From Gigantopelta aegis (lineage: Eukaryota > Mollusca > Gastropoda > Neomphalida > Peltospiridae), in NCBI RefSeq assembly GCF_016097555.1, contig NC_054708.1, forward strand, positions 19,254,596 to 19,318,595: a stretch of DNA of 64,000 bases. Reading direction: 5' to 3'. Position 1 is the stretch's first letter. Each line of letters starts with the position of its first letter. Made by a program: the position numbers and the translations under genes. The notes below the pieces were generated by a model that worked only from the letters and a program-made list of their open reading frames with translations, ran no database searches and had not been told where the DNA came from. Of the stretch, positions 23,855-35,600 are shown piece by piece.

Positions 23855-25640
23855 CTGAAAAGTTGAAAACACATTTTTCAAAAACAAAACAAAATAATAG
23901 CCGCAAGTGGCAAACTTTAATTTGCCATCTTCAAGAAAGTATCAGTCAGGATTGGGTTCCACATTGGAGAGTGTTAATTTCATTTGTTAATTCTGACATT
24001 GTTAAAGGACTATTGTTTATAGAAAATATGCATTCTTTGTTTGAAATATACCTAGATCCAAAAATTCCTATATAGAAATAAACATTCTTGATTATTTTAT
24101 ATTTTATGTAGATGGCCATCTTTTAACTTTACAATTTAAGGAATTGTCTCCCCATAACCAGATGTGACATGATTGCCAGAATAAAATTACTTGATCTGAA
24201 AGAGTTTACATTTAGAGAATGACAATGAAGCCATTCATCATTATATTAATTACCAACGAGCACTTACTGTTAGAATTAACATATCAAGATCTTCTGAGAC
24301 AAGTTGATCTCAGAAACACCTTAATTACCCACGAAGACCATGTGTTAGATAAACAAACGGATTATGGTTTTATAAAATAAACAAAGGAATGAATGATCAT
24401 CAGTGGCAATATACAGTTCATTTAAACCTTTGCTTACTTTACAAAGTATGTTTACACGTCAACGTTTATTCGTCAACAATAAAAATAAGTGGCATACCAT
24501 GACAAAAATAAGAAACCATTATGGTACGAAATGACCAAACATTATCGTACGAGATGGTAAAAAGTAGGTACAAAATGGCTATGGTACAAAATGACTGGTA
24601 CGAAATGACCAAAGCACTATGGTACGAAGCTACTATTTTACAAAATGACTAGGTACAAAATGACCATAAACTATGGTACGAAATGGATGGTACAAAATGA
24701 CTAGTAACCATTTGTTGCCATGAGTTGTGAATACAGGCTAAATATAGGGTATGTAACAAGATCCGGATGTAGTAAGAACCACACTTACTAGGTACCTCTG
24801 GGCTAGACAGGTAATAGATGCAAGATGAATGAAAGTGCAAGCCAACTTTGATGGGATTTGAACCATTGTCGTCAGTTTGATGGTTAACTTATCCAATGGA
24901 CTACCCCGTTATATTTTTGTTGCCCAAATTATCATCCTGGTTCTATTTAGAAATGCATTTTTTTTTTTAATTACTTCGGTTTATCAAAGATACTGTTGTT
25001 ATCATATTGATGATATTCATATTGTTTTTTGTTTGTGCTTTTTTATTGTTGTTGTTTTGCGTTTGTTGGGGTTTTTTTTTGTTATTGTTCATCTGTTTGT
25101 TTTTGTTTTGTTTTTCAAAGCAAGCACCCGTGAAGATTCGATTAACAATCATGATATGATTATTTTTTTTACAAACAATACCAAAACTTACTTTCACTTT
25201 CACAACCACTCGTCCAGTGCGATCAAAAGTCGGGCATCTCTTTGTCCATATTTTGCTGCGAATGTATCATAAATACACTGTAGTTCTGCTTTTAAAAATA
25301 GTTATCACCAATCATTCATTAATTACACATGCGCTCACCGCCAAGAGATAGTGGGCATGTCAGAGTCACATGTGTGTTGTTAATCAACTGGTATCTTTTA
25401 CTATCTTCTCATTTCTCAGAAAGCATACAGTGGCACAGTTAGGAGAACGGACGCTAGCAGACAATCTGACTGGTACCATCGTGTTTTAGCATAGCACATT
25501 CAATAAACGTTAGGTTTAGAAACCAGTCTAGCAACATATCGCGAACGCTCTCCTTCCGGAACAGGAAAAGCCATTGGCAACGCACGATTGGCTATATATA
25601 CGGCCGCCGTGCACAAAAATTTAGGCTTCACTTGCCGTTG
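23855..25640. other. DRAM2-like 5' intron and likely promoter region
   Basis: The 3' splice site at 23854 requires an upstream non-coding exon in this direction. I cannot place it. 25540-25610 contains CCATTGG and ATTGGCTATATATA, which look promoter-like, but orientation and target are unknown. Confidence 0.35.
24440..24716. repeat. Short interspersed tandem motif, (A/T)GGTACGAAATGACCA
   Basis: About ten degenerate copies of a 10-14 bp phrase such as GGTACGAAATGACC, GGTACAAAATGACT and CGTACGAGATGG spaced irregularly over about 275 bp. No reading frame. Confidence 0.7.
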
Positions 25641-26780
25641 CTATGTACACGGTAATAAATAAACCTGTTCCAACGGGCAAAACAACGATTATAACCGCTT
25701 TCCAAGCATTTAACCGGCCTTCGATTTAAGGCTGGTAGGTACCGGGTTCGTATGTCGGTACCGGTTGCCACCTGGAGCAAGTTTAAAGACTTCTCTTTCA
25801 CTAACCACCCACTGCCCTGTACTTCAGGTCGGACGAAAAAGATCGAACAACATTTAGTCCCGATCAGCAATATTTATGAAACTGTGGCTGATATCGATGA
25901 TGACGATATAGAGATTTTATCTCCAGATTATTACCGATCACAAAGACCATCAGCAAAGCCAAAGATAAAACCCATACTTTCTCCTGGTGGAAAATAAAGT
26001 TATCCAGTGGAACTGTTGTGGGCATAAGCCCAATTTTGATGAATTAAGTCTTCTAATTCAAAAGTTTAATCCTCTTGCAGTGTGTTTTCAGGAAAAAAAG
26101 GCTTAGAGATGGAGGTTGACAAAGGTAAATTGGGATAAATTCCGGCACTTATGCAGCACTCGACTGCAATAATCTGCCATGACTGGTGCCAATGATCCTA
26201 TATCTTTGTTCACTCCCATCAAATTTCTGGGGGTTATTTTTGACAGGAGGCTATCTTTTATTCCTTATTTACAATATGTTAGAAGGGCTTAAAAAGACCC
26301 TTAATATTTAGAAAGTTATTGGCAAGCGAGGAGCGGATCGAAAGGTTATGCTCCGTCTGTATGGATCTCTAGTCAGATCAAAACTTGATAATGGATGCAT
26401 TGTTTATGAGTCGGCACCCAAGTCTTACTTGCAGATCCTATACATAACCAAGGACTTAGGCTTTGTCTTGGTGCTAGATTAAATCAATGCCAAAACATCC
26501 TGCACATAATACAGTGTTTGATAATAAATATATGAAGTTATTTGATGCGAAGCCAAATGCCATCCGAACATTTTGGTCTTCGCATTAAGCAGTTTTTATC
26601 AAGTTTCCAACATTGATTTAACTGACATTTTGGAAACGCCTTGTTTTGCCACCTTGGTGTATCAAACCAGCGAAAATTGTATTAGATCTTGTATATCTAA
26701 AAAAAAGATCGCACAGATGCAGTTATTTATAAACAAGATTTCATAGAAATCCAAGGAATGTACCGTGATTACATTCCAGA

Positions 26781-27034
26781 CCCCAATTTCACTAAACATC
26801 GTAAGTTTAGTTTTGCACGTAAACGTAAATCTACGGCTAAACCACAATTCTTATTACTGTTATAGTACAAGAAGTACAAATATTTCATTTCATTTCGTCC
26901 TTAAAATGCTTAATTTTCGGTAATGATGTAAATTTTCTTCGTTAAATAGATGCCAAACACGTGTAAATGTATGCACGGTATAACTGCTAATTGCAGACAT
27001 AAACTTATGATGTTTTGTGAAATTGGCTCCTGTT
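26781..27034. mobile_element. MITE nested in the LINE RNase H region
   Basis: Ends CCCCAATTTCACTAAACATC and GATGTTTTGTGAAATTGGCTCC are inverted repeats. The LINE reading resumes across it: TACCGTGATTACATTCCAG before, and TTTACACAGACGG after, together give RDYIPVYTD. Motifs CGTAAGTTTAGTTTTGCACG relate it to the larger element at 39.17-39.82 kb. Confidence 0.8.
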
Positions 27035-27520
27035 TACACAGACGGATAACGGGATGAGAATTCTATGGCTACTGCTATAATTTTTCCATCAGACACAATG
27101 TCCATGTGAGATTGTCCGATTCAGCATCAATCTATACTGCTAAAACCTGGACAATCATTAAAGCCCTTGAATAGATTAAGGGGATTCATGTGTATCCAAA
27201 TATATTATTTTCACAAAGTCACTTTCGTGTCTCCAATCTTTACAGCACATGCAATTAGAGCATCCCTTAGTTGGGATGGTGATATGAAAATGTGTCTTTT
27301 TATATATTGCCAATAAAGATGTTATATTGTGTTGGGTACCCAGTTATGTTGGCAGTAAGTGCAATGACAAGGCAGATATTGCTGCTAAGTCAGCTTCGAA
27401 TTTGCTTTGTGACAGTGTCGGTATCCCCTCCAGTGATTTTAAATATATTAATCAATATATGTCTTTGACTTGACACGATGATTGGAATTGTGCAGTCGCG
27501 AACAAGCTTCATTCTGTTTA

Positions 27521-27823
27521 GCTGCGCGTGCTGTAACCTCACCGTGGTGCAGTAGTGTAACATTATCTTTGAGAATGACCAATACAGCACAAATCCCCTT
27601 GTTTTCTTCGGGATACAATTAAAGTTTTGAGTAAAAGTCAATATCTATCTGTAATATTTGTATTTTTGCACAGTTCTTTACACTGTGTTTTTATTTAAAT
27701 CTTGAATTTTTATATTGATGTTGATCATCACTTTATTTGTTTGCATTTCCATAGTTTGACACCCAATAGCCGATGTATTTTTCGTGCTGAGGGTGTCGTT
27801 AAACATTCATTCATTCATTCATT
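27521..27823 (+). mobile_element. 5'-truncated LINE 3' end nested in the older LINE
   Basis: A 303-bp piece ending GACACCCAATAGCCGATGTA...GAGGGTGTCGTTAAACATTC and (CATT)n interrupts the older LINE. CATTCTGTTT before and CATTCTGTCT after form a 10-bp target duplication with one mismatch. The older LINE continues after it (AGCCAGTCGTGGGTGAGTGG). Confidence 0.8.
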
Positions 27824-28130
27824 CTGTCTAGCCAGTCGTGGGTGAGTGGCAGTCCTCCTACAGGTGGTGCAGGAAGGATGAAGTAGTCTTGTGCAGTGCC
27901 CGCATCGGCCATACATATTTGACGCATTCATTTATTGCAAAGAAAGACTCGCCTCCTCAGTGTGAACAGTGTCAATGCATTCTGACTGTGCCACATTTTG
28001 TGCTCATATGAAGCCGACGAGAAATGATATATTTGGTAACAGAAATGTTTAACATCTTTTAAATTCAACCCAGAATTAATTTAAAAGTTTGTAAAGCACT
28101 TTGATTACAAAGATTTAAAATATACTTACC

Positions 28131-28152
28131 CCCCTCCCCCCCCCCCCCCCCC
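28131..28152. repeat. Poly-C tract
   Basis: About 20 C residues within the old LINE 3' region. A G-rich fold-back remnant (GCCGTAGCTAGGAT...G-run) follows at 28317-28360. Confidence 0.9.
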
Positions 28153-28507
28153 ACACAGCTCCTGTACTTACTTTTTGAGACACCCAATAGCCGATGTGTA
28201 TCTTTTTGCTGGGGTGTCGTTAAACATTAATTATTATTTCATTAATTGGATCCCAGATAGCCTAGGTGTGTGCTCAGGACCGTGTGCTTGAACCTCAACT
28301 AATTGGATATAACAGTGCCGTAGCTAGGATGTTTTGTTGGGGGGAGGGGGGGGGGGGGGTAACTGAGTAGTTAATAGTCTAAAACTCCTTAAACGGTTAA
28401 GAAGAGAATTTTCTTTAAGTTTCTATAATTTTTTCCGTAATTTTTTCTGGCCCTGTATAAGCACAAAAATAATATCAGACTAGAGGCAGAACAAGACATT
28501 AATTTTT

Positions 28508-28694
28508 TTTTTTAAAAGAGATATTTTATATGTACCATCCCACAGATAGGATAGCACATAACACGTCCTTTGATATTTCAGTCGTAATGCGCTGGTTAGA
28601 ATGAGAAATAGCGCAATGGACCCACTAACGGGAATCGATCCCAAACAATCCGCGCGTCAAGCGAGGGCTTTACCATTGGGCTACGTCTCGCCCC
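28508..28694 (-). repeat. SINE-A, tail truncated
   Basis: Centre ATATTTTATATGTACCATCC to head CCATTGGGCTACGTCTCGCC. The tail half is missing. Confidence 0.85.
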
Positions 28695-28765
28695 AGAGAG
28701 AGAGGCAAAACAAATGTATTTAATGGTATTTAATGGTATGGTATGGTATAGGGATGGTATAGGGA

Positions 28766-28985
28766 TGCACATTCAGAGCAAGCTGTTTTAGCGCACGCCT
28801 GTCATGGGCACATGTGCCGGCGGAGGCCGGCTCCTCCGTCCAGGACAGGAAAGGGTCGGGGTGGGTGGGAGAAGGTCCGCCTGCACTGGCAGATGCAGGA
28901 GAGCACCAGCAGTCCGACCGGGGTCGGTAACAGGCGGGGGGGGGGGGGGGGGGGGGGGGTGTGTGCTATGGAATTTGGAATGTCC
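28766..28985. repeat. GC-rich dispersed repeat with poly-G tract
   Basis: Same phrase as at 7.45 kb (GCACATTCAGAGCAAGCTGT, TAGCGCACGCCTGTCATG, GGCCGGCTCCTCCGTCCAGG), extended by a G run of about 25 at 28935-28960. The open frames here are low-complexity and not credible genes. Confidence 0.65.
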
Positions 28986-29269
28986 CGTAGGATTGATGCC
29001 AAAGGCCGAAAAGGGAAAAATGTATTTAAATGTTGGATGTCATATTATGGTCAGTCGATGAATATTAGGCTATAAATTAAATTACAGCCCCGCCTGGGTA
29101 AAATATCCGACAGTTACACCGAAATTCCGACCTTATTAGGTTATTAAACGGTTATGGTTCGTTTAAGGGTTAGGGTGAGATTTCATGTTTTGTTGCATAT
29201 GTATCAATATAATAGGGGTGGGAATAACTGGCGAAAATCTTTCCCCAGCATGGTGATGGGTCTTGTGCA

Positions 29270-29560
29270 CATTTTCCAGAAACAAGTTCCCCTCAACAAA
29301 CTGGCCATTCGCCACGATTCAGTGATCAGAACAATTTGCAAGTCACGGATGCCAGCTAGGAAACAAACCCTTGTCACACGGCTTGTGTGCCATACCCACG
29401 TGATTCTAGGGCAAGTTCAGCCAACCGTTTATCGCTAACGCTTGCCACGCCTTTTTTTTGTAACGCGACACATTAATCTGAATGCCTACTTCAGGAACCG
29501 GTCAAAATAGTTTGCAAACGTTCAAGCGAAAAACGTCTTGCTGAACGTAGTCCGATATTT
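29270..29560. repeat. MITE-like segment related to 32.71-32.85 kb
   Basis: CAAACGTTCAAGCGAAAAACGTCTTGCTGAAC and GGAACCGGTCAAAATAGTTTGC parallel GAACCAGTCAAATAGTTCACG and AAACGTTTGCTGGCTGAACT at 32.8 kb. It ends about 45 bp upstream of the DyP start codon, so it may form part of that gene's promoter or 5' UTR. Confidence 0.5.
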
Positions 29561-29603
29561 GTAGGCTAAATTACGCTGTTACGGTTACCTCCCCGTTATA
29601 GAA

Positions 29604-32600
29604 ATGGCTCTATTCCGATCGTCTCAGTTTCTTAAACATGTTATTCGCTCCTCCAAAACAGGTAAGGGCTTAATTACATTCACACCTGTACGCCATTGTA
29701 TTAGTAATGTTAACAGCAGTGTCAGCACTGCATGTCAGGAAGGATGGGATGTGTGTTGGGCGTACGTTTCAGTCCTGGCTAACTGGTTGAACTTTCATAA
29801 CCTGTTGCTGTTAGGCATTATTAATTATGTGTTTCTTGTTAAAAAGCTCAAAGATAAAGTTTGGTTTTGTTTAACGATACCACTAGAGCACATTGATTTA
29901 ATAATCATCAGCTATTGGATGTCAAATATTTGGTAATTTTAACATATAGTCTTAGAGAGGAAACCGGATTCATTTTCCGTTACTAATACTAGTTCTAAAG
30001 GGATTTTTTTTTATATACGCCATCCCACAATGTTTAGGATAGCACATACCACAGCCAGTCATGATGCACTGGTTGGAATGATAAATATCTTGTTAAAATA
30101 AGTTTGTTTTGTTTTATGGCACCACTAGAACACATTGATTTATTAGTCCCCTAGGTACCAGTCCAACCGGAGGGGTCTATAGGTTTTGTCTGTCTGTCTT
30201 TCCTTCTGTTCCACATAAAGTTTTCCTGATACAAGTTGGAGAATCTGTTAGGAAACATTGGGACATTCTAGGTGGCACCAACTGACACTTAATAAAAATA
30301 GCTATTTAAGTTGCAAGAGCTGACACCATGCTTAGTTCATCAAGATTAACTTTGGCTACAAGTGCAAGCACTACCAAAGTGCTTGCACTTGTAGCCAAAG
30401 TTAATCTTGATGAACTAACACCATGCTTAGAATGGCTGGTAGAGGTGCTACATGGTGGGCAGGGACAGTTACCAACTCATTTTTAAAGTGGCCCATAGTG
30501 TAACGAATCTGATGAGATTTTGTCTGATAGTACTAGTAAATTAAAAGATTTCATATTTTTTTGTAATTTTTTATGCACATTTTTGTAGAAAGCATAATGT
30601 TTGTATTTCAAAACTAAAGTTGATGAATAATTTTGGTGGAAAGCCAAACTTTTACATTGCAACTTTAATGCCATAATCCATTTGTGTTAAAGTTTAGTAA
30701 TTTATTATATAAATTTAATTGAAACAAAATCTTACTGCCACTCTACCTACGACTGGCTTAATTCATATCAATACATATTAACACTTTAATTATATTTACA
30801 GCATGCTCAAGACCATTCAGTGTGAAATCTGTGGCAGCAACCAAGGCTATACGACCACTAGTGCTGGGCTGTGCAGCAGTAGCAGGGCTAGGGTATGGGG
30901 CTTACAAGTTGCGCCACAAGGAGCTCCTGTCAGCGGTCATCAAGGGTTTGCAACCAGAGCCAGTGTACGCTGCAAGCACTCCTGAAAGCCAGCCTTCGGT
31001 AAATTGATTTAGAATTTGTAATACATGTACAAGTTACGTTACAAAATTGAGAGCTCAAACTGAAGAAGTTGTTGCCTACAGCAGTTATGAAATGTTTATG
31101 CCATAGGCAAAATTCTCACCTACATGTGTGGCAATTTTTAGCCTGCCTACAGCAATTCTAAACTAGTAACTTTTGTAACAAATACAAAAAGCCTAAAATA
31201 ATCCCTTCAGCCGATGGCGAACATTTTTATCCACTAGAAAAAGTGCCATCGGTAAACAGGGTTTTTGCCAGAAAGGAATTTTTGGGTATGGCACTATGGA
31301 ATTGAATATTTACAATGTGTGAGCTGAATGCAACTGCAATCAACAAGGGGGTATGGGGGGCCTCCTCCAGGAAAGTTTAGGGTTAGGGTTAAGAAAATCA
31401 TACAGTAATGATAAAGAGTTGTTAATTTTGTCAAAATGTTAACTTTAAAAAAAATCTGCAAAACAATTTGGGTATGGCGCCATACCCATTTTACCCTCTA
31501 GCAGAAACCCGGGTAAAGCACCTAACCTACTGCAATTCATATTAGCAAACTAAACAAAATTAAAATATAAAGACAATATTCAGTTAATATTGGTCAAATT
31601 ATGTCATTGGTGAATGGATTTGGATAATGGCATATGTAGGTGCCAAAAAGTGGGGATGGGGGCACACACACATATATATAAATAAATATATATAAACCAT
31701 CGCTGCTGCTACTGGATCAAGATTGGGGTTTTGTGTTTGCTTACAATTAATAGAAAATATTTTACATAAATGATTTTCAAAACTGTCTATGACTTTGTGC
31801 CTACAGGTGTTTTCTCCAACAAAGGACCATGCACTGTATCTGTGGATTCACCTAAAGCCATCGGCCAATGTCCGTGAAGTTGCACGTGTTGCAGCGAAAC
31901 TGCAGAAGTTTGTTGACGAAGTGGTGGACCCCAAGATGAAGGATGAGGATGATGAAATATTGGCTGGAGTCGGATTCGGACCAAACTTTTATAACCAGGT
32001 ACATTGTACTGCTGTAGCATTTTGTGTCATTTTAACTTATGATGGTGTCAGTTCTCTCTGTGTTCATCCGTCCATCAGTTCATCTGTCCATACATCCATC
32101 TGTTCATTCATCCATTTATGCCTCTATCCATTCATCTGTTGAACCAACAATTCATCCATTCACAGGCTTCGAAATTCACGATGGCTCCACTGCATTTGCC
32201 GTACTGCCCTGTGCCTTTGCTGTGATGCCTCAAAAAGACCAGTTACTTTACGGCTATGAATAACCGTGCCCTTTTAATTACCTGCCGTGGTGCCCCTTTT
32301 GTGTATGTGTGGTTTTTTAAAACTTGTATAACCCTAACTTTTATTTTAAAACATTAAACATGCACGAATTCGATGTTCCTCGGTAGTGTTTGTATACAGT
32401 TTCTTGGTCATGTATTATAATTGCACATCGAACGTAACAAATGATAAATTACGGTTGAAACGTACCCACTGTAACTTGCCGAAAGTTTTAACGTCGTACA
32501 TTTACGAAAAAAAACGTAAATAGCCGAAAAAGAATCCCGGGGCAATTTTTTTTTTTTTAAATAGACAAACCATGCCTACGGAAGGAAGAGGGACAAATTT

Positions 32601-32630
32601 TGCCAAACTTTTTCATTATTATAGGTAAAA

Positions 32631-32674
<44 letters not shown>

Positions 32675-35600
32675 TATTATTATTATTAGCTACTAGTATT
32701 TAAACGTCAGCTGTGTTCAACCAGACCGAGTGGAAAAACGTCCACTAGACTGGTTTATGCGCTTCACAATAAACCAAATGGCCACGTTGAGAACCAGTCA
32801 AATAGTTCACGAAAACAAACGTTTGCTGGCTGAACTTAGGGCTGTTGTTATCGATATTCTTCATGACAAATTGTGAAATTATAAAAAAAAGTCTGTCCCA
32901 TCATTCTATAAAAAAAAAGGTTTTTTGCTATTAATTTCAGTTTTGTTTGACGTAACAAGAAAAGTAAAAGTGTATTGGAAATAACAAAACAATACTAATT
33001 TTGTGTGCAATTTACAAATCAATCGGCTTAGAAATGAATGACTTGTAGTAAATTTCATAGTAATAAAAAAGGCGTTCCCTGTGGGACGGACTTATAGTTT
33101 TAATGTTTATTAGCCTATTGAACGGACCCATGCTAAAATCTCCCAAATTAATGTATTCCCAATTAACTGAAACACTGAAATAAATGTGAACTGTTTAATG
33201 TTTGTGGTTATTCTTGAATATTCCGTTTATTTAATTATTACCCATGCTCAGCATTTGATAGGCCTATACATCACTGGCGTAGGAAGCGGGGAAGGGGGTA
33301 CTTTGTAGCAGCATCGATGGTTTATATATTAATTTTATACGTGTGTCTGTGTGCCCACCCACCCCACTTTTTGGTATCTTCCTACAGGCTACACCCGTGT
33401 ATATTAACAAATTCTGGATACTAGGCCTAAGCAGTAGCCAACAACGAAAATTGTACCATGTCTTCTTCAAATGACCTTCACCTTTGCATGCAGAAAAAAA
33501 CGCGATGACTTGTAGTCTGTGCATGTGGTATAGAGAAATCCTTGATTGTTTTGTTGAGATCACACTTTGTTGTTTTTGGAAAATAAACCTACAATGTATG
33601 AGATGACTGGAGTTATGATAATACGATATATTTTCCTCTATAGGCCTACAGTATTTAGCAGTTTGTAATAAAAGCCGTTTAATCGCCACACACGTTACCG
33701 TACTGTCATGCGATCTCGTGTGTCACCAATTACTGTGGTACCTAATAAGAGCACGCGTTAATGATTCAAATTTCAAACAAATTAGTTATGCTCATATCCA
33801 TTCAACGTCCAGGCATGTCTAGTCTGGGTCCAGTCTCTAACAACGCCAGTGATTGGGTCCAGGGCACAGCGTAAGAAGGTGCCAAAAAGTGGGGTGGGGG
33901 ACATAAACATCATCGCTGCTACCCACCCACCCCCCACACGCACACACCCCTCAACCTCCATTTAACACACACACACACACACGTTGACTGATTCATTCAT
34001 CTGTCCATCCATTCATCCATCCCATCCATCTATTCAGATGTCTACAACATCACACAGTGCTCACCAATTATTTAGAAATTTTATTTTCTTCTAATTATTT
34101 TGCAGGTTTCTTGTAAGAGCAAGGAAAACTTCACATATCCCCACCGTAAAGGAGTTCATGGAGACATGCCAAGTTCAGGTACGAATATGTTTTTTGTTTA
34201 AAGTAAAATAATAAATACTAATGTGGATAAGTTATTTGTAATATGATTAGTCAACTTCTGTCATGTCAGACCTGTTAAATTAAAAAATGTTTTATCAAAT
34301 AGTGATGTGACCTTTAGGAGGTGATGTTAACTTTTATTATGTTAGACCTGTTAAATATTTTTATTTTTTTTATCAAATAGTGATGTGACCTTTAGGAGGT
34401 GATGTTAACTTCCAATATGTTAGACCTGTTAAATTTAATTGGGATTATTATTAATGGTAATGTGACTTTTGGGTGTTGATGTGATGTTAATTCAATTAAA
34501 ACTTCCTTCACATTAGACCTATTAAATTTAATTGGGAAAAAGAAAGAAATGTTTTATTTAACGATGCACTCAACACATTTTATTTACGGTTATATGGCGT
34601 CAGACATATGGTTAAGGACCACACAGATATTAAGAGAGAAACCTGCTGTCGCCACTTCATGGGCTACTCTTTTCGATTAGCAGCAAGGGTTCTTTTATGT
34701 GCACCATCCCACAGACAGGGTAGTACATACCACAGCCTTTGATATACCAGTCGTGGTGCACTGGCTGGAATGAGAAATAGCCCAATGGGCCTACTGACAG
34801 GGATCGATCCCAAACCGACTGCACATCGAGCAAGCACTTTACCACTGGGCTACGTCCCGCCCAACAAATTTAATTTGGAATTCTGTTAAAATAATGGAGT
34901 TGTGATTTTCAGGAGGTGATGTTTTTATCCACGCCAAGAGTAACGAGATGAGCAAACTGTTTGAGTTGGCCCAGGTCTTCCTGAAGAACCTGCCGTCTGA
35001 CAGCATCGAGGAGTATGAGGACATCTACAGCTTCGTCTACAGGAACGGGCGGGATCTGTCGGGATTCATCGATGGTAACAAAACACTCACATCTCACTGT
35101 CTGATGATTGGAAAATATACATGTGTATATTTTTTTTATATAATTAAGTTTTTGATGGGTCTTATGATAGGGTGTGGTCCATCCTTCAATTCATCTGTAA
35201 AAAGATTAATTTCAGGGCACATCTTCTTTGTCAATTCATATAGGATCATCAAACCGTATAGAACTTGGGATGGCGGTGTATTTCATGCTATAACATGCTA
35301 TTTCTTATCAGTTCATCAAACCTTATAGAACTTGGGATGGCGGTGTATTTCATGCTATAACATGCTATTTCTTATCAGTTCATCAAACCTTGCTTGCGAG
35401 TACGAGGGATGGACGTGTGTCACATACCATAACTAGGTCACTGCGACCTATTTTTCACATGTTGCTGCATATTAAATTAAATCCTTGTCTAGGCCATATA
35501 CTCCTTATCAGTTCATAACACATTTGTGTGGTTCTCCAGCAAACTTTTGACTGGCACTGGTACTCTTGCTTAAATGACAGTAACACCATCAAAGTAAAGT

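Larger units (their letters stand above)
25760..28245 (+). mobile_element. Decayed RNase-H-bearing LINE (I-group-like)
   Basis: An ORF1 end (...KPKIKPILSPGGK stop at about 25997) is followed by the ORF2 start, readable as IQWNCCGHKPNFDELSLLIQ (apurinic endonuclease N-terminus). A large deletion follows, then the reverse transcriptase end (IKFLGVIFDRRLSFIPYLQY; RSKLDNGCIVYES), then RNase H (YTDGS near 27040; DKADIAAKSA-like near 27370), the C-terminal zinc-knuckle-like CEQCQCILTVPHFV near 27970 and a 3' tail GACACCCAATAGCCGATGTG...GGGTGTCGTTAAACATTAAT ending about 28230. Many stops and frame changes show it is dead. Two later insertions sit inside it. The 5' boundary is approximate. Confidence 0.85.

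Noticed and set aside
23855-25640. Placement of the non-coding DRAM2 first exon near the ATTGGCTATATATA motif at 25.58 kb
   Set aside because: Several GT sites could serve as donors and none is better than chance; transcript data are needed.
28804-29075. Overlapping open frames on both strands rich in G, R and P
   Set aside because: They run through a poly-G tract and a dispersed repeat also found at 7.45 kb; no domain and no splice context.
29161-29180. AGGGTTAGGG, also GGGTTAGGGTT near 31380, as telomere-like repeats
   Set aside because: Only one to two units; expected by chance in 64 kb and not at a sequence end.
30332-30418. Hairpin considered as a microRNA precursor
   Set aside because: The arms are perfectly complementary over 41 bp with a 5-base loop, unlike a typical precursor with bulges, and flanking direct repeats point to a recent replication error. 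Small-RNA data could reopen this.
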